A DNA stretch of 64,000 nt. It comes from Aerophototrophica crusticola. GTDB taxonomy: Bacteria; Pseudomonadota; Alphaproteobacteria; Azospirillales; Azospirillaceae. The translations under genes were made by a program, and so were the position numbers. The notes below the pieces were generated by a model. That model did not search any database, was not told where the DNA came from, and saw nothing but the letters and a program-made list of their open reading frames with translations. Positions 10,031 through 17,757 of the stretch are shown here, piece by piece. Numbering within the stretch: position 1 is the stretch's first letter; each line of letters starts with the position of its first letter. The stretch covers positions 637,595 to 701,594 of the forward strand of contig MOEB01000001.1 in assembly GCA_001939945.1 (NCBI GenBank), given 5' to 3'.

Positions 10031-10075
10031 GAGTCGCCTTTCCAACTGCCGGAGTCGCACTTACCCACAGGATTC
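10031..10075. promoter_or_regulatory. Cluster of three GANTC sites and a near-DnaA box upstream of gcrA
   Basis: GAGTC at 10031-10035, GAGTC at 10052-10056 and GATTC at 10071-10075 form three GANTC (CcrM methylation) sites about 20 bp apart. Between the last two, TTACCCACA at 10061-10069 differs by one base from the DnaA box TTATNCACA. In Caulobacter gcrA is activated by DnaA, and GcrA itself acts at methylated GANTC promoters, so this fits a cell-cycle-controlled promoter for the gcrA gene starting at 10223. The sites are seen directly; function is inferred. Confidence 0.55.
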
Positions 10076-10131
10076 ACCGGTCCCCCCTCTACCCAGATAG
10101 ATACAAGTCTGGTAGCCTCCCAACCCGTGGG

Positions 10132-10147
10132 CCACAACATTTTGTGG
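10132..10147. promoter_or_regulatory. 16-bp palindrome CCACAACATTTTGTGG
   Basis: Inverted repeat with 6-bp perfect arms (CCACAA/TTGTGG) and a 4-bp centre, 75 bp before the gcrA start. Size and arm composition resemble NrdR-type 16-bp boxes, and a related sequence lies upstream of nrdJ (25086-25098). The protein that binds it is unknown. Confidence 0.4.
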
Positions 10148-10222
10148 GTTCGCGTGTTGTAGGGATTGCCAGCCTAGCCGGCGGCCACGACCGGCACCTT
10201 GAATTAGAGGGGGAGTGGGAGC

Positions 10223-10597
10223 GTGGAAGCGACTGAAACCACATGGTCCGATGAGCGGGTCGAGAAGCTTCGCCAGCTCTGGGGCCAGGGCATGAGCGCG
10301 AGCGAGATCGCCGACGCCTTGGGGAATGTCACGCGCAACGCCGTCATCGGCAAGGCGCACCGCCTTGGCCTGTCCGGCCGCCCGTCACCCATCAAGAAGA
10401 AGCCCAGCAAGGGCGCCACCATCCTGTCGCTGACCGAGCGCATGTGCAAATGGCCGGTGGGCGACCCGAAAAGCCCCGATTTCCATTTCTGCGGCAAGGC
10501 CGCCGTCCAGGGCCTGCCCTACTGCGCCGAGCACGCCGCCCTGGCCTACCAGCCCGCCAAGAAGCGCGACGACGACCGCAAGCTGGGCGTCGCCTGA
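10223..10597 (+). CDS. gcrA: GcrA cell cycle regulator
   Basis: GcrA is an alphaproteobacterial sigma70 cofactor that activates promoters carrying methylated GANTC sites. This 124-residue protein has the N-terminal helix-turn-helix region TTWSDERVEKLRQLWGQGMS followed by NVTRNAVIGKAHRLGLSGRP, and the C-terminal sigma-binding part with CKWPVGDPKSPDFHFCG and GLPYCAEHAALAYQP. The GTG start at 10223 is preceded by GGGGGAGTGGGAG and gives a normal length. It is transcribed convergently with the ExoD-like gene. Confidence 0.97.
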   Translation: MEATETTWSDERVEKLRQLWGQGMSASEIADALGNVTRNAVIGKAHRLGLSGRPSPIKKKPSKGATILSLTERMCKWPVGDPKSPDFHFCGKAAVQGLPYCAEHAALAYQPAKKRDDDRKLGVA

Positions 10598-10614
10598 GCG
10601 GGTACCAGATGTAG

Positions 10615-10638
10615 GGGGCTGGGGCCGTCGGCAGCCCC
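10615..10638. terminator. Hairpin between convergent genes gcrA and ExoD-like
   Basis: Stem GGGGCTG/CAGCCCC (7 bp) with a 10-nt loop in the short gap between two convergent genes. No U tract on either side, so termination is plausible only by position. Confidence 0.35.
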
Positions 10639-10643
10639 GCCCC

Positions 10644-11243
10644 TCATCGGGCCAACCAGTCCAGGAACCAGACCGCGGCGCCCACCATCAGCGCGTCGAA
10701 CAGGGCCGCCACCAAGCTCATCAGCAGCCCGGCGACCACCGCCAGCCCGTCGCGGGCCAGCAATCCCAAACCGAACAGGATCACGCTGAGGCCCGGCAGC
10801 GTATTGCCCAGCGGGATCGGCAAGGCAATAAGCACGCCGTGCAGCAGCACCAGCACGCCCAGCAGGCGCAGCCACCCGGCCTCCGTCAGGTGGGACATGC
10901 GTTGCGGGCGCAGGCGCCTCTCCATCCATCGGACCGTCGGCACGGCCCGCCGTAACAGGTTGCCAACCCGCGACGCCTCTATCCGACGGCGGGCCAGCCA
11001 TCCTGGCAGCCGCAATTCCCGGGCACCCAGGATCATCTGCAACGAGAGCAGTCCCAGCATGATGCCCGCCGGGATTCCGATGGGGATCCCGGGGGACGGG
11101 ACCAGGGCGCAGACGCCCAGGATGACAAGCAGCAGGGCAAGGCCCTTGCCCTGCATCCGCTCCGCCAAGCCCTCCACAGTGACGGCCCCCTCGCCAAGCT
11201 CGTCGGCTAGGCGGCCAAGGCTTTCTGAAGGATAGGCGGACAT
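10644..11243 (-). CDS. ExoD-family (exopolysaccharide synthesis) membrane protein
   Basis: A 199-residue polytopic membrane protein. After a soluble N-terminus (SESLGRLADELGEGAVTVEGLAERMQGKG) come hydrophobic segments LALLLVILGVCALVPSPGIP, GIPAGIMLGLLSLQMILGA, LLRLLGVLVLLHGVLIALPIP and AVVAGLLMSLVAALFDALMVGAAVWF. This layout and the PSP/P-rich loops match the ExoD family, implicated in exopolysaccharide production in Sinorhizobium; the biochemical role is unknown. Start chosen at 11243 because GCAGGAG lies 5 nt upstream; a longer frame to 11309 lacks a site. Confidence 0.85.
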   Translation of the reverse strand: MSAYPSESLGRLADELGEGAVTVEGLAERMQGKGLALLLVILGVCALVPSPGIPIGIPAGIMLGLLSLQMILGARELRLPGWLARRRIEASRVGNLLRRAVPTVRWMERRLRPQRMSHLTEAGWLRLLGVLVLLHGVLIALPIPLGNTLPGLSVILFGLGLLARDGLAVVAGLLMSLVAALFDALMVGAAVWFLDWLAR

Positions 11244-11307
11244 CGGGGCTCCTGCGGCAGCTTCCCGAAGGTGGGGGCGCCCCTTCGGCCCGCAAGCCCG
11301 GCCCCAC

Positions 11308-11340
11308 AAAAAGAAACCCCGGCCGCGAAGGGCCGGGGTC
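11308..11340 (-). terminator. Rho-independent terminator of icd
   Basis: Perfect 8-bp GC stem (arms 11331-11338 and 11317-11324 read on the minus strand) with a 6-nt loop, followed on the minus strand by TTTCTTTTT (11316-11308). It lies just after the minus-strand icd gene and is the expected intrinsic terminator. Confidence 0.85.
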
Positions 11341-11369
11341 CTCGACTTTCGAATTCGAAACTCCGGGGC

Positions 11370-12587
11370 TTACAGCCCCATCTCCTTGCGCAGGTTCTCG
11401 TCGATCTTGGCCAGGAAGTCCTGGGTGGTCAGCCAAGGCTGGTCCGGGCCGATCAGCAGGGCCAGGTCCTTGGTCATGAAGCCGGACTCCACCGTCTCCA
11501 CGCAGACCCGCTCCAGCGTCTTGGCGAACAGGGTGACTTCCGGCGTGCCGTCGAACTTGCCGCGGTAGTTCAGGCCCTGGGTCCAGGCGAAGATGCTGGC
11601 GATGGGGTTGGTGCTGGTGGGCTTGCCCTTCTGGTGGTCACGGTAGTGGCGCGTCACCGTGCCGTGGGCGGCCTCCGCCTCCACCGTCTTGCCGTCCGGC
11701 GTCATCAGCACGGAGGTCATCAGGCCGAGGCTGCCGAAGCCCTGGGCGACCAGGTCGGACTGCACGTCGCCGTCATAGTTCTTGGCGGCCCACAGGAAGT
11801 TGCCGTTCCACTTCAGCGCGCTGGCGACCATGTCGTCGATCAGCCGGTGCTCGTAGGTCAGGCCCTTCTCCTTGAACTTGTCCGCGAACTCGGTGTCGAA
11901 CACCTCCTGGAACAGGTCCTTGAAGCGGCCGTCATAGGCCTTGAGGATCGTGTTCTTGGTGGACAGGTACACCGGGTAGCCGCGCAGCAGGCCGTAGTTC
12001 ATGCAGGCCCGGGCGAAGCCGCGGATCGACTCGTCCACGTTGTACATGCCCATGGCGATGCCCGGGCCGTCGAAGTCGAACACCGTGTGACGGATGTTCG
12101 AGGTGCCGTCCTTGCTGGTGAAGGTGATGGACAGGCGGCCGGCGGACGGGATGATGAAGTCCGTCGCCTTGTACTGGTCGCCGAAGGCGTGGCGGCCGAT
12201 CACGATGGGCGCGGTCCAGTTCGGCACCAGGCGCGGAACGTTCTTGCAGATGATGGGCTCACGGAAGACGGTGCCGCCCAGGATGTTGCGGATGGTCCCG
12301 TTGGGGGACTTCCACATCTGCTTCAGGTTGAACTCCTTCACCCGCGCCTCGTCCGGGGTGATGGTGGCGCACTTCACGGCGACGCCATATTCCTTCGTCG
12401 CCTCGGCCGCCTCCACCGTCACCTTGTCGTCGGTGGCGTCGCGGTGCTCGATGCCCAGGTCGAAGTATTTCAGGTCCACGTCCAGGTACGGCAGGATCAG
12501 GCGGTCCTTGATGAACTGCCAGATCACGCGGGTCATCTCGTCGCCGTCCATCTCCACGATGGGGTTGACGACCTTGATCTTCGGCAT
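11370..12587 (-). CDS. icd: NADP-dependent isocitrate dehydrogenase (eukaryote-like class)
   Basis: Converts isocitrate to 2-oxoglutarate in the TCA cycle, generating NADPH. The 405-residue protein begins [20 protein letters not shown] and contains [19 protein letters not shown] (substrate loop), [32 protein letters not shown] and [16 protein letters not shown] (NADP site), the signature of the subfamily II enzymes shared with eukaryotes. The ATG at 12587 has GGGAGAG upstream; the frame continues 16 codons further but those residues are not part of the family. It ends in front of a clear terminator. A second, unrelated-class isocitrate dehydrogenase is at 8513-9970. Confidence 0.96.
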   Translation of the reverse strand: MPKIKVVNPIVEMDGDEMTRVIWQFIKDRLILPYLDVDLKYFDLGIEHRDATDDKVTVEAAEATKEYGVAVKCATITPDEARVKEFNLKQMWKSPNGTIRNILGGTVFREPIICKNVPRLVPNWTAPIVIGRHAFGDQYKATDFIIPSAGRLSITFTSKDGTSNIRHTVFDFDGPGIAMGMYNVDESIRGFARACMNYGLLRGYPVYLSTKNTILKAYDGRFKDLFQEVFDTEFADKFKEKGLTYEHRLIDDMVASALKWNGNFLWAAKNYDGDVQSDLVAQGFGSLGLMTSVLMTPDGKTVEAEAAHGTVTRHYRDHQKGKPTSTNPIASIFAWTQGLNYRGKFDGTPEVTLFAKTLERVCVETVESGFMTKDLALLIGPDQPWLTTQDFLAKIDENLRKEMGL

Positions 12588-12712
12588 GGATACGCTCTCC
12601 CGGGCATCTCTTGGAAGTGGGTCGGGTTCGGACATGGCCCCCGACCGTGACGGCCGACCTTACCCCCAATCATCGAAAGGCCGCAACCTGACCCGACGCG
12701 CTTGGGGGCAGG

Positions 12713-13297
12713 TCAGAGCCGCGCGGTGTCCACCGCCTGCTGCGGCTCCGGCTCACGCCGAAGGGCCGGCAGGATGTCCTCCACCCGCTCGACGAAGGTG
12801 TAGAGCTGGTCAATGTCGCCGCGGCCGAAGCCGGTGTCCTTGAGGTGGGTCAACAGGTCCCGCAGGGGCTGCCAATAGCCGCCAATGTCGGCGATGATGA
12901 TGGGCTTGTCGTGCAGCTTCAACTGCCGCCAGGTGATGATCTCGAACGCCTCGTCCAGGGTGCCCAGGCCGCCTGGCAGGATGATGAAAGCGTCCGAGCG
13001 CTCCACCATCATGCGCTTGCGGGTGTGCATGCTGTCCACCACATGCAGCTCCGTCAGCCCGGTGTGCTCCACCTCCAGCTTCTGGATATGCTCGGGGATG
13101 ATGCCCACCACCTCGCCGCCCGCCGCCAGGGCCGCATCGGCCACGATGCCCATCAGGCCCACCCGGCCGCCGCCATAGACCAGTCCCAGGCCCCTCTCGG
13201 CCAGCGCGGTGCCCAGCGCGTGCGCGGCCTCCTTGTAGGACGGATCAACGGACCCGGAGGAACCGCAATAGACGCAGACGTTTCGGAGGGCGGTCAT
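12713..13297 (-). CDS. LOG family protein (cytokinin riboside phosphoribohydrolase-like)
   Basis: A 194-residue Rossmann-fold protein of the TIGR00730/LOG family, which cleaves nucleoside 5'-monophosphates (in plants and some bacteria, cytokinin ribotides) to base and ribose phosphate. Visible are [15 protein letters not shown] at the start, [10 protein letters not shown] (41-50), HTRKRMM (91-97) and the signature PGGLGTLDE (108-116). The start ATG at 13297 opens [12 protein letters not shown]; a longer upstream frame crosses into the divergent cytochrome gene region. Whether its substrate is a cytokinin or general AMP cannot be read. Confidence 0.93.
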   Translation of the reverse strand: MTALRNVCVYCGSSGSVDPSYKEAAHALGTALAERGLGLVYGGGRVGLMGIVADAALAAGGEVVGIIPEHIQKLEVEHTGLTELHVVDSMHTRKRMMVERSDAFIILPGGLGTLDEAFEIITWRQLKLHDKPIIIADIGGYWQPLRDLLTHLKDTGFGRGDIDQLYTFVERVEDILPALRREPEPQQAVDTARL

Positions 13298-13440
13298 GGT
13301 GCTTCCTTCTGGTACCGAAAGTCGGGTGGCTAAGCCGCAGGTGGCAGGGCTTGCGCCATCCGGTCGGGGCGGGCACTCTGGCGGTGCGGGGACCCGGCCG
13401 GACGGCCCTACACCATCCACCCCGTGGAAACAAGACGGAG

Positions 13441-13464
13441 GGGGCCGAGGACCGGCCCCCTTTT
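13441..13464 (+). terminator. GC hairpin followed by TTTT upstream of cytochrome c gene
   Basis: Stem GGGGCCG/CGGCCCC (13441-13447 and 13453-13459) followed by TTTT at 13461-13464, with the plus-strand orientation of an intrinsic terminator. It lies 18 nt before the cytochrome c start with no plus-strand gene immediately upstream, so it may be a leader attenuator or a guard against read-through. Confidence 0.4.
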
Positions 13465-13481
13465 CGGTGAGGAGAGACAGG

Positions 13482-13949
13482 ATGACCCGTCGTTTCGGCA
13501 TTACCACCGCCGGCGCCCTGCTGGCCGCGGCCCTGGTCGGCACCGTCGGCGTCGCCGTGGCCCAGGACACGGCGGAGGTGACGATCGAGCAGCGCAAGGC
13601 CAACTTCAAGCAGTTCGGCGGCGCCATGAAGGTGCTGAAGGGCTATGCCAAGGATGGGGAGGGCACCGCCGCCGACGCCTCCAAGGCCGCGCAGACCTTG
13701 GTGACCGTCGGTGCCGGCCTGCACACCTGGTTCCCCGCCGGCACCGCCGTGGGCGTGGGCAAGAGCGAGGCGCTGCCGGCCATCTGGACCAACATGGCCG
13801 ATTTCGAGGCCAAGAACGCCAGCTTCCAGGCTGCCGCGAAGAAGCTGGCCGCGGTGAACTTCACCGACAAGGCCGCCACCGGCGCCGCCTTCGGCGAGGT
13901 CGGTGGCACTTGCAAGGCCTGCCACGACTCGTACAAGAAAAAGGACTGA
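13482..13949 (+). CDS. Class II cytochrome c (c'/c556 type), periplasmic
   Basis: A 155-residue protein with a signal peptide ([20 protein letters not shown]...AVAQ, cleaved near residue 28), a four-helix-bundle-like sequence and the haem-binding CKACH at residues 144-148 close to the C-terminus, as in cytochromes c' and c556. A GGAGAG site precedes the ATG. The b561-type gene starts 21 nt after its stop; such pairs transfer electrons between a membrane b haem and a periplasmic c haem. Confidence 0.93.
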   Translation: MTRRFGITTAGALLAAALVGTVGVAVAQDTAEVTIEQRKANFKQFGGAMKVLKGYAKDGEGTAADASKAAQTLVTVGAGLHTWFPAGTAVGVGKSEALPAIWTNMADFEAKNASFQAAAKKLAAVNFTDKAATGAAFGEVGGTCKACHDSYKKKD

Positions 13950-13970
13950 CCGCAGCCACAAGGGCCCGCC

Positions 13971-14633
13971 ATGCCGAAGCGCCGTGTCACCGTCTGGGAC
14001 CTGCCCACGCGGGTCTTCCATTGGGGCCTGGTCTTCTGTCTGGCGGGGTCCTGGTACACGTCCGGTGACGAGGACCGGCTGGAGACGCACCTGCTGTTCG
14101 GCTATGGGGCGTTGGCGCTGCTGCTGTTCCGGGTCGTCTGGGGCGTGGTGGGCAGCGACACGGCGCGGTTCGCCAGCTTCGTGAAGGGCCCGGCCGCCGC
14201 CTGGCTGCACCTGCGGCACCTGTTCGGGACCAAGGCGCTGGAGGCCCATGCCGGCCACAACCCGTTGGGCGCCTATGCGGTGCTGGCCTTGCTGGGGCTG
14301 GTGGCGGTGCAGGTGGGGTCGGGGCTGTTCCTGTCCGGCGGGGACATCGTGCTGGTGGAGGGCCCGCTCAGCCAGTATGTCGACCAGCGCACCGAGGACT
14401 GGCTGGAGACGGTGCATGAGACGGCCTTCATCCTGTTGCAGGTGATGGTGGCCGTGCATGTGCTGGCCATCGCCTTCTATGGCCTGTTCGCCCGGCGCGA
14501 CCTGGTGGGGCCCATGCTGACCGGCCGGGCGGAGGTGGAGGGGGCGCCGCCACGCCTCGCCTCACCCCTGAAGGCGTTGCTGGTGGCGCTGGGGGCCGGC
14601 GGTGTGGTCTGGGCCCTGGCGACGCTCGCCTGA
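13971..14633 (+). CDS. Cytochrome b561-family di-haem membrane protein
   Basis: A 220-residue inner-membrane b-type cytochrome. It starts with the family signature VTVWDLPTRVFHWGL (H17) and has four hydrophobic spans (FCLAGSWYT region, LFGYGALALLLFRVVWGVVG, AYAVLALLGLVAVQVGSGLFL, ILLQVMVAVHVLAIAFYGLF) with histidines in HETHL-, HN- and HE/VH-type positions suited to bind two haems. A fifth hydrophobic stretch at the C-terminus (LKALLVALGAGGVVWALATLA) is a tail anchor. It is very likely cotranscribed with the cytochrome c' gene. Confidence 0.9.
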   Translation: MPKRRVTVWDLPTRVFHWGLVFCLAGSWYTSGDEDRLETHLLFGYGALALLLFRVVWGVVGSDTARFASFVKGPAAAWLHLRHLFGTKALEAHAGHNPLGAYAVLALLGLVAVQVGSGLFLSGGDIVLVEGPLSQYVDQRTEDWLETVHETAFILLQVMVAVHVLAIAFYGLFARRDLVGPMLTGRAEVEGAPPRLASPLKALLVALGAGGVVWALATLA

Positions 14634-14722
14634 AGGGCTTACATCAGCGGAAGCCAAGGGAAAGCTGGCGGCGGCGGCCCCGGGCGGGTAGGCTGCCGCG
14701 TTCGTTTCCGTCGGGGGACAGT

Positions 14723-15724
14723 GTGAACCGGGCAATCCTTGCGGTGGCGGTGGTGGGCGGGCTGGCCGTGGCCGGCGGCGCCCTGTGGCTGTCCGGGGGG
14801 CAGGTGTCCGCCCCGGGGCAGGCGCCTGCGGGTATCGCCGCCGCGCCCGCGCCCCAGGCCCCCGCGGCGCCGACGCAGGCCCCGTCCGACAAGCCCAGCT
14901 TCGACGTGGTCCGGGTGGAGCCTGACGGGCGGGCCGTGATCGCCGGGCGGGCGGCGCCGGGCAGCAGCGTCACCCTGTTCGACGGCGCCAAGGAGCTGGG
15001 CAGCGTCACCGCCGACAGCCGGGGGGAGTGGGTCTACCTGCCCGACCAGCCCCTGGCGCCCGGCGGGCGGGAGCTGCGGCTGGAGGCCACCGGGCCGGAC
15101 GGGCAGCGGCAGGACGGGCAGGGCACCGTCGTGCTGGTGGTGCCGGAGCGGAACCAGGACGTGGCCGGCCGGAAGCAGGGGGAGACCGGCGGCGCCCTGG
15201 CCCTGCTGACCGGGCCGGAGGGCGGGGCGTCCCGCGTGCTCCAGGCGCCGCAGGCAGGCGGGCCGCCGGGGGCGGTGAGCCTTGATGCCGTGGACTATGA
15301 CCGGGCCGGCAACGTCACCGTGGGCGGGCAGGCCGCGCCGGGGGCGGAGGTGATGCTTTACCTGGACAATGCCCTGGTGGGCCGGGCCAAGGCGGACCCC
15401 GCGGGGCGCTGGAGCATCAGCCCGGGCCGCAACCTGGACCCCGGCAGCTATACCCTGCGGGCCGACCAGCTGGGGCCGGAGGGCAAGGTGGCCGGCCGGG
15501 CGGAGGTGGCCTTCGACAAGCGGCCCCTGCCGGAGAACGCCCTGGGCGACAAGGCGGTGGTGGTCCTGCCGGGGAACAACCTCTGGGCCATCGCGCGCCG
15601 GTCCTATGGGGAAGGGCTGCGCTACAGCCTGATCTTCCAGGCCAATGAGGGGCAGATCCGCGACCCGGCCCTGATCTATCCCGGCCAGATCTTCCTGCTG
15701 CCGCCGGAAAAACCAAAGAGTTAG
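14723..15724 (+). CDS. LysM peptidoglycan-binding protein with Ig-like repeats
   Basis: A 333-residue exported protein. An N-terminal membrane anchor or signal (ILAVAVVGGLAVAGGALWL) is followed by a Pro/Ala-rich linker and two similar bacterial Ig-like segments (FDVVRVEPDGRAVIAGRAAP and VDYDRAGNVTVGGQAAPGA, each followed by a G-W/S turn). A C-terminal LysM domain (about 278-330: PGNNLWAIARRSYGEG ... LIYPGQIFLLP) binds peptidoglycan. The GTG start at 14723 follows a GGGGGACA site. A periplasmic structural role is inferred; the family is common in alphaproteobacteria. Confidence 0.88.
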   Translation: MNRAILAVAVVGGLAVAGGALWLSGGQVSAPGQAPAGIAAAPAPQAPAAPTQAPSDKPSFDVVRVEPDGRAVIAGRAAPGSSVTLFDGAKELGSVTADSRGEWVYLPDQPLAPGGRELRLEATGPDGQRQDGQGTVVLVVPERNQDVAGRKQGETGGALALLTGPEGGASRVLQAPQAGGPPGAVSLDAVDYDRAGNVTVGGQAAPGAEVMLYLDNALVGRAKADPAGRWSISPGRNLDPGSYTLRADQLGPEGKVAGRAEVAFDKRPLPENALGDKAVVVLPGNNLWAIARRSYGEGLRYSLIFQANEGQIRDPALIYPGQIFLLPPEKPKS

Positions 15725-15727
15725 GGG

Positions 15728-16186
15728 TTACAGGTACTGGCCCAGCACCCGCAGGTAGGGGCGGGCGTGTTGGAGGAACTGGACCGTTTCCCACATCAGG
15801 TCGTTGACCGTGAAGGAACCGGGGTGTTCGTGCTGGCCGAGCACCAGGATCTTCTGCTGTTCGTCCACCACGAAGCGGGCGCCGTTGATCCAACTGGCGG
15901 AGCGCAGGATGGCCTGCAGCTTGGCCCGCTTCTCCGGCGATTCGATGGTGTAGGGCATGTAGCCCACCTCCGCCCAGATCTGGAACAGGGTGGTCCCGTC
16001 CGGCTTGGGCGTGATCGCCACATGGAACAGCAGGCCGTCCAGGTAGAAGTGGTGGCGCGACGGTGGCGCCGGGCGGAGCACGATGACGTCCCCGTCCTCC
16101 TCCACCCGCACGGCCCCCGGCCCCAGGGGCAGGCCCTTCTCGACCTCCCGGGCCAGCTTGGCGACCATCTCCAGCGCCTGGGCCAC
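15728..16186 (-). CDS. Conserved hypothetical protein, YbjN-like (tentative)
   Basis: A 152-residue soluble protein without a signal peptide. It has an alpha-helical start (AQALEMVAKLAREVEKGLP), a beta-rich middle (VRVEEDGDVIVLRP, FYLDGLLFHVAITPKPDG, LFQIWAEVGYMPYTIES) and a helical end (NDLMWETVQFLQHARPYLRVLGQYL). The layout resembles YbjN or secretion-chaperone folds, but I do not recognise a named family. Start set at GTG 16186 because GGGGAGG lies 6 nt upstream. It converges with the LysM gene, with 3 nt between the stops. Confidence 0.7.
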   Translation of the reverse strand: MAQALEMVAKLAREVEKGLPLGPGAVRVEEDGDVIVLRPAPPSRHHFYLDGLLFHVAITPKPDGTTLFQIWAEVGYMPYTIESPEKRAKLQAILRSASWINGARFVVDEQQKILVLGQHEHPGSFTVNDLMWETVQFLQHARPYLRVLGQYL

Positions 16187-16360
16187 GCGCAACCTCCCCA
16201 CCGACCGAACGGATAGTGCTGATCCCTGATAGATCGGGGTGCCCCGCCGGGTCCAGCGATTTCCGCCATTGGCCCGCCAAGCCGCTGTTCTGCGCCCTTT
16301 CCTGTCCCGGCGGACAGGCGCATACTCCCGGAACCTCAGCCGCCCAGAGCCAGGACCCGC

Positions 16361-16723
16361 GTGGACGCCCAGACGAGCATCCCGTACCCCGACATCAGCC
16401 GCCTGCCGGACGACCAGGCCCAGGCCGTCAGCCGGCTCGTCCGGCTGGTGAACGAGCTGCGCCGCCGCCGCCCCGACCTGGACCGGGTCGCCGTCTCCAC
16501 CGAGACGGCGCTGGACCGCCACGCCGCCCACCTGCTGGCCCAGCATATCGAGCGGCTGGGCCTGCCCTTCGAGCTGATGCTGAGCCCCTGGGACGGCCGC
16601 CAGTTCATGGAGGGCAAGGGCCATGACGGCCTGCCCGTGACCCCCGCCGCCCCCAGCCCGCCGGTGACCCCGGAGGCGGTGGCCGCCCGCGCCCGGGAAC
16701 TCCGAGCTTCGCTCGGTCGCTAG
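16361..16723 (+). CDS. Hypothetical protein
   Basis: A 120-residue protein of unknown function. It is helical and charged (DQAQAVSRLVRLVNELRRRRPDLDRVA) with a Pro-rich section (TPAAPSPPVTPEA) before the end. The GTG start has AGGA at a good distance. The last codons and the stop fall inside a palindromic repeat (16695-16730), so the natural C-terminus may have been replaced by repeat sequence. It could be a degraded gene. Confidence 0.5.
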   Translation: MDAQTSIPYPDISRLPDDQAQAVSRLVRLVNELRRRRPDLDRVAVSTETALDRHAAHLLAQHIERLGLPFELMLSPWDGRQFMEGKGHDGLPVTPAAPSPPVTPEAVAARARELRASLGR

Positions 16724-16830
16724 CGTTCCCTCAGGCGCCGGGCGGGCGCATCCGCGCCCTTGGCTTACGCCGCCACGAGGCGGCGGGCCGGCGGTCGCCG
16801 GCCTGCGGCGACAAGCGCCGCCGCTCTGGT
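16695..16830. repeat. Array of GC-rich palindromes (REP-like)
   Basis: A chain of inverted repeats: GGGAAC (16695-16700) pairs with GTTCCC (16725-16730) around CCGAGC-TTC-GCTCGG, followed by further stems in the 16740-16830 stretch. The 30-nt piece 16783-16812 recurs with 3 mismatches at 55703-55732, which shows that this is a dispersed repeat family. Confidence 0.65.
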
Positions 16831-17087
16831 CAGGCGTTCTGCTGACCTTCCTCCTCCGCCAGCTCCCCCGCCAGGTCGGCGAACAGCCAGGGGTCGGCGG
16901 TCAGGCCCTGCGATTCGCAGATACGCACGAAGACCCGGTAGGCATGGCTGATGGCCACGTCCATTACGGCGCTGTCCGCCTCCTCACTGTGGCGGTCGGT
17001 GATGCCGCTCTCCTCCAACGTGCCCAGCACGTCCATCTCCGCAGCCTTCAGCACGGCTTCCATGGCCTGACGGTGAAGGGTCGACAT
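16830..17087 (-). CDS. Hypothetical small protein
   Basis: An 85-residue acidic, helical protein (MSTLHRQAMEAVLKAAEMD ... PWLFADLAGELAEEEGQQNA) with no recognised domain. AAGGA lies about 10 nt before the ATG. Its 3' end abuts the palindrome array at 16695-16830. Both neighbours are unknown, so context does not help. Base composition matches the rest of the chromosome. Confidence 0.6.
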   Translation of the reverse strand: MSTLHRQAMEAVLKAAEMDVLGTLEESGITDRHSEEADSAVMDVAISHAYRVFVRICESQGLTADPWLFADLAGELAEEEGQQNA

Positions 17088-17224
17088 CGCTCACATCCTT
17101 CCAATAGATCGGCTACCGGGGCCAACGGCCCGTCCTGCCCCAGGGATAACAGGGATCATGGGGCGAAAAAGCGGCATCCACGCAACGCAGCCCGTCCGGG
17201 TAGGCACGCCCCGGGGCCCGGGCC

Positions 17225-17283
17225 GGTGACGCGCGGTGACCTAAGGAGACCTTAAGGTGACCAAAGGTGACGCTTAAGGTGAC
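17225..17283 (+). repeat. Phased GGTGAC/GGAGAC array
   Basis: Six hexamers GGTGAC or GGAGAC start at 17225, 17235, 17245, 17256, 17266 and 17278, that is every 10-12 bp, about one helical turn. Two copies sit in a TTAAGGTGAC context. The spacing puts all copies on the same DNA face. No gene is adjacent downstream. Confidence 0.6.
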
Positions 17284-17326
17284 GCGTGTCACATCCCAAG
17301 TACCTGACGCGACAGCGATTTTTGGC

Positions 17327-17378
17327 TTAACGAGACAAAGGAGACGCACCCGCGACGGTGTCACCTTTGTCTCCTTAA
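17327..17378. repeat. 21-bp imperfect inverted repeat
   Basis: Left arm 17327-17347 and right arm 17358-17378 are reverse complements with three mismatches and a 10-nt loop; both arms begin or end with TTAA and contain GAGACAAAGG-type sequence related to the GGAGAC hexamers of the preceding array. It could fold into a strong hairpin. Confidence 0.65.
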
Positions 17379-17510
17379 CACATCCCCCGAACCCCACCAT
17401 GCCCAAGACCCGGCCCCGCCCGGTGAGGGGCGGCGCGGGGGTGAGTGTGGCATGGGATAGGAAAATTGTCCAGTTGCAGGCCCTCGTCGGGCAACGGACA
17501 GCGGGTTTCT

Positions 17511-17716
17511 GGAACGCAGAGGACACAGAGGGCCGCAGAGGACACAGAGGGGCCGTGCCCCGTTGCCATCGGGCACGTCCGGGGAGGCTGTCGCGCCGCA
17601 GGCGCAAGCATTCTCATGCGATGGGTGGCCTTCAGCGACGGCCCCCCACGTCACCCGGTCCCCAGGATCAAGAAGCCCTCCCTGTCCTCTGCGGCCCTCT
17701 GCGTCCTCTGCGTTCC
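17511..17716. repeat. 206-bp palindromic element with 34-bp inverted ends
   Basis: Arms 17511-17544 and 17683-17716 are inverted repeats matching at 33 of 34 positions. Each arm is itself built from a tandem ~19-bp unit (CGCAGAGGACACAGAGGGC-like). The 138-bp core has a small hairpin (GTGCCC/GGGCAC near 17555-17576) and no credible gene. This looks like a MITE- or REP-type non-coding element. No target-site duplication was identified. Confidence 0.7.
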
Positions 17717-17757
17717 GAAACGAGCGACCCGCCTCGCGACCATCGTCGAAAGAGCCG

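Larger units (their letters stand above)
17088..17757. other. 670-bp gene-free region
   Basis: No credible coding sequence is seen on either strand. It holds the phased GGTGAC array, the 21-bp inverted repeat and the 206-bp palindromic element, which are listed separately. The rest (17380-17510) is GC-rich and featureless apart from short palindromic stretches. Confidence 0.7.

Noticed and set aside
11271-12650. A long plus-strand frame opposite icd
   Set aside because: Antisense to a fully recognisable isocitrate dehydrogenase; composition is that of a shadow frame.
13298-13481. Extension of the LOG or cytochrome c genes into the shared upstream region
   Set aside because: Both frames are open there, but the upstream residues do not fit either family and good start sites exist at 13297 and 13482.
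17225-17378. CRISPR array
   Set aside because: The repeat units are 6-10 bp with 4-6 bp between them; there are no 28-40 bp repeats with unique spacers and no cas genes in the window.
17361-17654. Short minus-strand open frames across the palindromic element
   Set aside because: They run through the inverted repeats in several frames at once, lack ribosome-binding sites and resemble no protein.
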